Part shown: piece after piece, positions 58,348 through 64,000 of the stretch
How the letters are laid out: every line of letters begins with the position of its first letter
How positions within the stretch are numbered: position 1 is the first letter of the stretch
Assembly: GCF_900106535.1 (NCBI RefSeq)
Contig: NZ_FNOH01000002.1
Span: 682,001 to 746,000, forward strand
DNA length: 64,000 bases
Direction of reading: 5' to 3'
Source of the DNA: Myxococcus xanthus
Lineage (GTDB): Bacteria > Myxococcota > Myxococcia > Myxococcales > Myxococcaceae
Translations under genes and position numbers: made by a program
The notes under the pieces: model-generated
The model's database searches: none
What the model saw: only the letters and a program-made list of their open reading frames with translations
Told to the model about the DNA's origin: nothing

Positions 58348-60471
58348 TCACCGCAGGACCGAGCCACTGCTGAGCCGCGACACGGCGCCGTGCAACATGC
58401 CCAACTGGCGGGGCACCCGTTCGAGCAACGCGCCGAAGACGGGGTCATCCGTCTTGCACGACACCTTCAACGGCGGCAGGGGCGGCGGCACGCGCCGGTC
58501 CGTGAGCGCGTCCGCGAGTTCGTCGAGCGCGCGCCCCGCCTGGTGCGCCAACTGCTTCAACTGGTCGGGAACCTCCGCCTCCGGCCGCTCCATGCCCAGG
58601 GCCGTCACCACGGTGGCGAAGCGGCGCGCATAGGTGATGACGGCCATGCCTGACTCGAGCTGCTGGGGCGGGCCATGGTACTCGGCGGTGAGCCGCTCGA
58701 AGGAGGCCTCCGCGTCCAGCAGCGCCAGGCTGAAGGTGCGCCGCGCGGCGCCCACCTCGGGCCGGGTGCCGCTGCGTCGGGAGATGACCTCGCGCAGGTA
58801 TTCACCATCCGCGCGTAACGCGGTCGCCGCGGCTTCCGGGAAGCGGCGGCGCTCCGGCATGGGCCACAGCAGCCACGCGCCCGTCAGCGCCAGCGCGCAG
58901 GCCACCAGCACTCCCAGCGCGCGCTGGCCGGCGAGGCTCCAGTCCCCCGAGCTCAACGTGGCCAGCAGCAGGTAGTCGGGCGTGAGCAGGACCTGGAAGG
59001 CACCGAAGTTGATGGGCAGGAGGGACACCGACACCGCCGTGAGCAGGACGATGACGGCGAGCAGCGCGGAGGGAGAATGCACGCGCGTGGCAATCACCGC
59101 CGCCAGGCATGCGCCCAGCAGCGTCCCGCCGACGCGCTGGAGCGCGCGCTCCTCGGTGATGGCCGAATACGGTTGGAGGATGGCGATGACGGTGAGGCTC
59201 ACCCAGTGGGCGTCACGGATGCCCAGCGCCCGCGTCACCACCAGCGCCGCCGTCGCCACCAGCCCCACGCGCAGCGCGTGCCGGAAGACGAGCGAGTCGG
59301 AGCGGAGGTGGTCGCGAAGCGGGGCCAGCCACGAGCGCGTGCGCAGCGGCTCCTGGCCCACCACGCTCCGCCCGCGGTCGGACACCGGGTCGCCATGGAG
59401 CAGGCCCGCGGCCGTCTCGTGCGCCACTCCCGCCAACTCCCGCAGCTTCCCGAAGAGCGCCTCCACGTGGATGGACAGCGGGTCCTCGCGGTTCCGGATG
59501 TCTGGAGCAGGCCGGTAGAGCCGTCTGCGCGAGCGAGGCACCATCCGGGGCGCGCGCGGGACGCCTTCATTTCGCTCGCGCACCAGCACCTGCTCCACCC
59601 AGCTCGCCATGGCCGCGTAGGCGTCACACAGCGAGTCCACGCGTGCGCGCAGCGGCAGGAAGCGGGGCTCGCGCACGGCCGCCTCCATGGCCTCGGCCAG
59701 GGCGATGAGCTGGGCGGACATCGGCTCGCACGTCTCGAGCAACACGAGCAGGTGCTCGCCGCGCCGGGACCTGCCCAGGTGGGTGCCGCGCATGGCCCCC
59801 AGCGTGGCGCGCGCCTGCTCCATGAGGGGCCGCACACTCATGTGCCGCTCCGCGGCCTCCACCCACTCCTGGGAGCTGGCGCCCTCGCGCGACAGGCGGC
59901 CCAAATCCCAGCACGCCTCCGCCAGCTCCCCGTACACGCGCGCGATGGCCCTCCGCGCCGGGCGGTAGGGCCGCAAGGGCCACAGCACCAGGGACAGCGT
60001 CATGGCCCACAGGCCGCCGAAGAGCAGCCAGAAGGCGCGGGCCAGCGCGGCATCCACGCCCACCGCGGGCGCGCCCAACGACACGACGAAGATGACCGCG
60101 AGCTGCCCGCCGACGGAGCCCGCCGTCTCTCCGTAGCTCCGCGCGAAGGCCGCCGCCGTCACCCCCAGCCACATCAAGGATACGTCCAGCCACGGCATGG
60201 ACCCGCCCGGCGCGCCCAGCGCTCCCACCAGGGCCCCCAGCAGCGTCACCGCGCCCAGCTCCTTCGCGCGCGTCCGGTACGAGCCGCCCTTGTCGGCCAG
60301 CGACACCAGGAGACCGGTCAAGCCTCCCCAGCTCGCGTCCTTCACGCCCAACAGGAACGCGAGGACCAGGGGGACGGAGGTGGCCAGCGCGGTCCGCAAG
60401 CCCGCGCCAATGGCGGGCTTTCCTGGCCGGACGCGGAGGACGGAGCGCAGGTGTCTCAGCAGTCGGCGCAT
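58348..60471 (-). CDS. FUSC-family aromatic-acid exporter-like protein
   Basis: 707 residues from the ATG at 60471 (MRRLLRHLRS); the much longer frame to 61386 reads through the antisense of the AtoE-type gene and gives low-complexity sequence. Two membrane halves: helices at about 25-165 (GLRTALATSVPLVLAFLLG) and about 390-545 (RVGLVATAALVVTRALGIRDAHWV). Soluble regions lie between and after. This duplicated order is that of FUSC/YccS/AaeB exporters, which move aromatic acids or other small molecules out. Transport direction and substrate are not determined. Confidence 0.85.
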   Translation of the reverse strand: MRRLLRHLRSVLRVRPGKPAIGAGLRTALATSVPLVLAFLLGVKDASWGGLTGLLVSLADKGGSYRTRAKELGAVTLLGALVGALGAPGGSMPWLDVSLMWLGVTAAAFARSYGETAGSVGGQLAVIFVVSLGAPAVGVDAALARAFWLLFGGLWAMTLSLVLWPLRPYRPARRAIARVYGELAEACWDLGRLSREGASSQEWVEAAERHMSVRPLMEQARATLGAMRGTHLGRSRRGEHLLVLLETCEPMSAQLIALAEAMEAAVREPRFLPLRARVDSLCDAYAAMASWVEQVLVRERNEGVPRAPRMVPRSRRRLYRPAPDIRNREDPLSIHVEALFGKLRELAGVAHETAAGLLHGDPVSDRGRSVVGQEPLRTRSWLAPLRDHLRSDSLVFRHALRVGLVATAALVVTRALGIRDAHWVSLTVIAILQPYSAITEERALQRVGGTLLGACLAAVIATRVHSPSALLAVIVLLTAVSVSLLPINFGAFQVLLTPDYLLLATLSSGDWSLAGQRALGVLVACALALTGAWLLWPMPERRRFPEAAATALRADGEYLREVISRRSGTRPEVGAARRTFSLALLDAEASFERLTAEYHGPPQQLESGMAVITYARRFATVVTALGMERPEAEVPDQLKQLAHQAGRALDELADALTDRRVPPPLPPLKVSCKTDDPVFGALLERVPRQLGMLHGAVSRLSSGSVLR

Positions 60472-60648
60472 CCTGGAGCGTTGACACCGTGCGGCGCGGA
60501 AGGAACCTCCGCCCTCCCTCTCCGGGCACCCCTTCAGCCAGGGGAGCCTGCGTGCCCGGGCTCGTGCGGCCAGGGCTCGCGACGGGATTGCGCCGCCGGC
60601 GCGCCGCACATGCCGTAACGTGCCGGCCCTGCCAAGGAGCGACACCTC

Positions 60649-61992
60649 GTGGAGACCCTTGTCCGAATCGCGGAGAGCCTCGGCCGCTTCTCTTCGCGCT
60701 TCGTCCCCAGCGCGTTCGCCATCGCCGTCCTGCTCACGCTGCTCACCATGGCGCTGGCCACCGGCTGGGCCGGCGCCGCGCCGCCCGCCGTGCTGGACGC
60801 CTGGGGCGGCGGCTTCTGGGAGCTGCTCGGCTTCTCCATGCAGATGGCGCTGGTGATGTTCACCGGCTACCTGCTGGCCCTCACCGGCCCCGTGCGCGCG
60901 TTGCTGGAGCGCGCCGCGCGGGTGCCACGCACGCCCCGGGGCGCGGCGGCGTGGATGGCCTTCGTCTCCATGGCCCTGGCCTACGTCAACTGGGGTCTGT
61001 CCCTGGTGGCCAGCGCCATGCTGGTGCGCTTCATGGTGAAGCGCCGGCCGGACGTGGACTACCGGCTGCTGGTGGCGTGCGCGTACTTCGGCCTGGGCGC
61101 CACCTGGCACTCGGGCCTGTCCGCCTCCGCGCCGCTGCTGGTGGCCACGCCGGGCCACTTCCTGGAGAAGAGCCTGGGCGTGCTGCCCATCGACAGGACG
61201 CTCTTCTCGCCCTTCAACATCGGCCTCACGCTGGCCGTGGTGGCGGGGCTGACGCTGCTGGCGTGGCTGCTGCACCCGAAGCCGGAGAACACCGTCCGCG
61301 TGGACCCCGCGGTGCTGGAGTCCCTGGGCGACTTCACCCCGCCCCCGCGTCCCTCCGAGCGTGGCTTCGCCGCGTGGCTGGACCACTCACGGCTGCTCAA
61401 CACCGTCATCGGCGTCCTGGGGCTCGTGTGGCTGGCGCGGCACCTGTGGATGAATGGAGGCTGGCGCGCGCTCAACCTCAACGTGGTGAACTTCACCTTC
61501 CTGGTGCTGGCGGTGCTGCTGCACGGCACCCCCGCGCGGCTGCTCAAGGCCAGCGAGGAGGCCGGCACCGTGCTGCACGGCATCGTCCTCCAGTTCCCGC
61601 TGTACGCGGGCATCTACGGCATCTTCAAGGCCACCGGCCTGACGGAGCGCATCGGCGAGCTGTTCGTGTCGTTGTCCACGCGCGAGACGTTCCCCGCCAT
61701 CGTCTACCTGTACAGCGGCGTGGTGAACTACTTCGTCCCCTCCGGCGGCTCGAAGTGGGCCATTGAAGCGCCCTACCTCCTGGACGCCGCGACGCGGCTG
61801 GGCGTGGCGCCGGAGAAGGTGGTGCTGGCGTATGCGTGGGGCGACATGGCCACCGACCTCATCCAACCCTTCTGGGCGCTGCCGCTGCTGGCCGTGGCGC
61901 GCTTGGAGTTCAAAGAGCTCCTGGGATTCCTGCTGGTGGCCTTCCTCGTGTACCTGCCGCTGGTGACGCTGGCCTTCTTCCTCTTCGGCTGA
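60649..61992 (+). CDS. Short-chain fatty acid transporter, AtoE type
   Basis: 447 residues from a GTG at 60649, AAGGAG nine bases upstream. About twelve membrane helices with the AtoE pattern: GGFWELLGFSMQMALVMFTGYLLA, FGLGATWHSGLSASAPLLVATPGH, YSGVVNYFVPSGGSKWAIEAPY and LAYAWGDMATDLIQPFWALPLL. Members take up short-chain fatty acids such as acetoacetate or butyrate. No beta-oxidation or CoA-transferase gene is next to it. Confidence 0.9.
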   Translation: METLVRIAESLGRFSSRFVPSAFAIAVLLTLLTMALATGWAGAAPPAVLDAWGGGFWELLGFSMQMALVMFTGYLLALTGPVRALLERAARVPRTPRGAAAWMAFVSMALAYVNWGLSLVASAMLVRFMVKRRPDVDYRLLVACAYFGLGATWHSGLSASAPLLVATPGHFLEKSLGVLPIDRTLFSPFNIGLTLAVVAGLTLLAWLLHPKPENTVRVDPAVLESLGDFTPPPRPSERGFAAWLDHSRLLNTVIGVLGLVWLARHLWMNGGWRALNLNVVNFTFLVLAVLLHGTPARLLKASEEAGTVLHGIVLQFPLYAGIYGIFKATGLTERIGELFVSLSTRETFPAIVYLYSGVVNYFVPSGGSKWAIEAPYLLDAATRLGVAPEKVVLAYAWGDMATDLIQPFWALPLLAVARLEFKELLGFLLVAFLVYLPLVTLAFFLFG

Positions 61993-62074
61993 GCGGCGAC
62001 GCGGGCTGTGGTAGACCCAGCCTGGCAAGGCGGGCCTGGGGGCCTGTCACATCACGAGAACGAGGGGACTTGAG

Positions 62075-62575
62075 ATGGCGAAGATGCTGACGCGGGGCCT
62101 GCTGTGCGCGGTGCTGGGTATGTCGCCGGTGGCCATGGCGCAGGACGCGGAGCCCGCCGCCGCGCAGGTGAAGGCGCCGGACGCGGACGCGGTGCGTGAC
62201 ACCTGGAACTACTTCTACAAGGGCCAGGGCCAGGGCCCCGTGCTGGTGGAGGCCAAGGTCTGCACCGAGGTCGCCAAGGAAGGCCCCAACAAGTACGAGT
62301 GCACCGCGGAAGTCGGCCCGGAAGGCATCAAGGCCGGCACCAGCGTGATGCTGTGGCAGGCCTATCTGGTGCCGCAGGGCGACTCCGTCGAGGACATCAT
62401 GGTGCAGTCGAAGCAGGGCGCCGTCGTCCGTGAGACGAAGGACGTGAAGATCAAGGGCGAGGGCTGGCGCGCGCGGCAGTGGACGGGCCTGCGGCTGAAC
62501 AAGCCTGGCACCTGGACGGTGTCGGTGCTGCGCGGGGACCAGGTGCTGAAGGAGATTCAGGTCAAGGTGCTCTGA
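62075..62575 (+). CDS. Periplasmic hypothetical protein
   Basis: 166 residues with a signal peptide (MLTRGLLCAVLGMSPVAMAQ). The mature part is a beta-sandwich-like domain with VLVEAKVCTEVAKEGPNKYEC, a Cys pair 15 residues apart that could form a disulfide, and ends TWTVSVLRGDQVLKEIQVKV. No family recognised. GAGGGG precedes the ATG. It is 82 bases after the AtoE-type gene and ends just before a clear terminator. Confidence 0.8.
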   Translation: MAKMLTRGLLCAVLGMSPVAMAQDAEPAAAQVKAPDADAVRDTWNYFYKGQGQGPVLVEAKVCTEVAKEGPNKYECTAEVGPEGIKAGTSVMLWQAYLVPQGDSVEDIMVQSKQGAVVRETKDVKIKGEGWRARQWTGLRLNKPGTWTVSVLRGDQVLKEIQVKVL

Positions 62576-62604
62576 TTCACCCCTGAAGCAGGTGGAAGCA
62601 CCTC

Positions 62605-62641
62605 AGCGCCCGCCAGCGGCCCTCAGGCCACCTGGCGGGCG
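62605..62641 (+). terminator. Rho-independent terminator 1
   Basis: CGCCCGCCAG (62607-62616) and CTGGCGGGCG (62632-62641) form a 10-base stem with a 15-base loop, followed by GTTTGCGTT. It lies 31 bases past the stop of the upstream gene. Confidence 0.75.
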
Positions 62642-62708
62642 TTTGCGTTGGCGCACCCGGCACACACCTGCCTCCAAGGCCGGGCAGTCCGTCGTTTTTC
62701 CCCTGACG

Positions 62709-62733
62709 TTCCCTGCCGGACAGGGAGTTTTTT
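62709..62733 (+). terminator. Rho-independent terminator 2
   Basis: TCCCTG-CCGGA-CAGGGA stem and loop (62710-62726) with a directly following TTTTTT run (62728-62733). This is the clearest intrinsic terminator in the window; it may back up terminator 1. Confidence 0.8.
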
Positions 62734-62896
62734 CAGCGCGCCCGACATCCGCCTCTGCCCCGAGGGCAATGTTCCGTCCGTCTCCAGAGGGGAGCCGCCC
62801 CGCCACGGCGTCTGGCAATGCCCTTGCACAAGAGGTTCTCCGGTTGAGGGGCAGGGGGTTGTCGGGGCTGGGGTTGGGGGAGAGACCGGGGCGGGG

Positions 62897-64000
62897 ATGG
62901 TGGGGCGGCGGCGATGGGCAATCGGGGTGCTGGCGTTCGGGCTTCTCCTCGTGGGGTGCGGGGAGAGGGCGCACGCGGCAGCCCGCGCCCCGGGCTTGGA
63001 GGTGGCGGGGTCGGCTGCAGGTGAGGGCGAGGGGGTCCTGGCGTGGACGCGTCCGCTGGTGCTGGGGGACAGCGAAGCGCCACATGCCGTGGTGGCTCCC
63101 GACGGGGACGTCCTCGTCGCGGCGACCTACCGTGAGCCTCTGGACCTTGGGGGAGGCCCCCTGCCTTTCAACCACGTATCAAGAGCGCCTCACCTGCTGG
63201 TGGCGCGCTTCTCTTCGGAAGGCACCCTGCGCTGGGCGCATGGGCTGACACCGGAGGCAGACACCGCGCGCGCGCACGTGGGCGGGCTCACCGTGGATGG
63301 CGAAGGCAACGCGTGGCTGGGCGGCCTGTCCGCAGGCTTCGCGCAGGGCGCGGTGAAAATCCCGCCCGGAGCCTTCCTGGCCCGGCTGTCGCCTCAGGGC
63401 GCGCTGGAGCGCGTGCGGAACTTCGGCGGCACGGGTGCGCTCACCGTCAATGCGCTCGCGCCGGACGGCACTGGCGGCGTGGTGCTGGTGGGAGACTTCC
63501 AGGGCCAACGCGACTTCGGCGACGGCGTGAGGGAATCCCCACAGGGCCAGCGCTCCGCCTTCGCGGTGAGCCTGGACGCCAGCGGCCAGACGCGCTGGAG
63601 CCGCACCTGGGCCGCGGGGAGCGAAGGCCTGGTGACGGCCCGGGCCGTAGCGGTGGATGTCTTTGGCGGCGTGCACATCGCGGGGGCCTATGCGGGTTCC
63701 GTCTGCTTTGGCGGGCCGGCGCTCGTCACGGTGCGGCAGCGCACGCCTTTCGTGCTGAAGCTGTCTTCAGGCGGCGAACACGCCTGGAGCCGGGACTTGC
63801 GTGGCACCGAGGGCACCGCCAATGCCCTGGCGGTGGGCCCCGACCGCGTCTTCGTCGGTGGGAACTTCTCCGGGCGCTTCTACTTCCAGGGGAAGCCTCA
63901 TACCTCCAGCGGCTATCAGGGATTCGTGACTGTCTTTGATACCCATGGCAAGGAACGCTGGGCGCGCTCCTTCGCGGCCACCGCCACCGCGCTGGCCACG
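62897..64000 (+). CDS. Lipoprotein with beta-propeller-type repeats (3' end cut by window edge)
   Basis: 368 residues visible; open to the last base, so the stop is beyond the window. The ATG at 62897 follows a purine-rich GGGGAGAGACCGGGGCGGGG stretch. Lipoprotein signal with LLLVGC. The rest has repeating blades: a strand ending LRWAHGL, VRNFGG, RWSRTW, AWSRDL and ERWARSF, each 55-70 residues apart, with LALAPDG/AVAVDVFGG-type loops between. This is the SBBP-like beta-propeller pattern of secreted proteins. A surface or periplasmic binding role is likely; ligand unknown. Confidence 0.85.
   Translation, partial: MVGRRRWAIGVLAFGLLLVGCGERAHAAARAPGLEVAGSAAGEGEGVLAWTRPLVLGDSEAPHAVVAPDGDVLVAATYREPLDLGGGPLPFNHVSRAPHLLVARFSSEGTLRWAHGLTPEADTARAHVGGLTVDGEGNAWLGGLSAGFAQGAVKIPPGAFLARLSPQGALERVRNFGGTGALTVNALAPDGTGGVVLVGDFQGQRDFGDGVRESPQGQRSAFAVSLDASGQTRWSRTWAAGSEGLVTARAVAVDVFGGVHIAGAYAGSVCFGGPALVTVRQRTPFVLKLSSGGEHAWSRDLRGTEGTANALAVGPDRVFVGGNFSGRFYFQGKPHTSSGYQGFVTVFDTHGKERWARSFAATATALAT

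Larger units (their letters stand above)
62576..62896. other. Intergenic region (321 bp) with two terminators
   Basis: No supported gene. It holds two intrinsic terminators on the plus strand (separate entries) and the leader of the last gene. Both terminators follow the 166-residue gene, so it probably ends its own transcript. Confidence 0.7.

Noticed and set aside
58348-61386. A 1012-residue minus-strand open frame over FUSC and the AtoE-type gene
   Set aside because: Residues before the FUSC start are His/Arg/Gly low complexity and are antisense to the AtoE-type gene and its leader. In GC-rich DNA such long antisense frames are common. The gene is cut to 58348-60471.
62576-62896. Short frames in the intergenic region before the last gene
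   Set aside because: They run through two terminators, lack ribosome sites and have random composition.

Overview
The window is very GC-rich, with strong third-position G/C, genes packed on both strands and many 4-base ATGA/GTGA overlaps. It has serine/threonine kinases, FIST/hybrid kinases, a HAMP-array kinase, many lone receivers and TadE/TadG-type proteins. This points to a myxobacterium of the Myxococcus/Corallococcus type. I saw no rRNA, tRNA, CRISPR array, transposase or phage genes.

Layout. (1) 0-11 kb is mostly housekeeping and envelope: a Ser/Thr kinase cut by the left edge, a degenerate GT51 transglycosylase, an FNR-like reductase, a WD40 lipoprotein carrying an inactive retropepsin-like insert, an LpoA/LppC-like lipoprotein, DnaJ with its own promoter and palindrome, and an MsbA-like ABC exporter. 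(2) 11-19 kb holds hypothetical membrane and soluble proteins, then a four-gene TadE/TadG-type operon on the minus strand. (3) 19-24 kb has RapA and a divergent PAS-GAF histidine kinase. (4) 24-31 kb has a promoter and structured leader in front of a multiheme lipoprotein, then a FIST protein, hybrid kinase and receiver operon. (5) 31-35 kb has a heme-dependent aromatic-oxygenase-like gene translationally coupled to an O-methyltransferase, a hydrolase behind a very good sigma-54 promoter, a LuxR-type regulator and a second copy of the lone receiver. (6) 35-40 kb has an ABC1/AarF kinase, a Ser/Thr pseudokinase, a repeat-bearing lipoprotein and an ABC-2 exporter. (7) 40-58 kb is a signalling island: a three-GAF kinase, a small membrane-protein/wHTH operon, a 1967-residue poly-HAMP hybrid kinase coupled by ATGA overlaps to CheR, a CheB-like protein and a receiver-PAS protein, a KaiC-like ATPase with a receiver, an AraC regulator and a PAS kinase. 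(8) 58-64 kb is transport (FUSC and AtoE-type), a periplasmic protein, two terminators and a propeller-type lipoprotein running off the right edge.

A recurrent theme is catalytic folds that have lost catalytic residues: a transglycosylase without its glutamate motif, a retropepsin-like domain without DTG, a hydrolase with Ser to Tyr, a pseudokinase, CheB without its serine, and a receiver without its aspartate. Most are inside apparently intact, well-translated genes, so they look like sensory or scaffold proteins rather than decay. The candidates for new biology are the poly-HAMP/CheR/pseudo-CheB/receiver operon next to the KaiC-like operon, the oxygenase/methyltransferase pair, and the multiheme lipoprotein with its structured leader. 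All functional calls rest on motifs read by eye; no database search was run.
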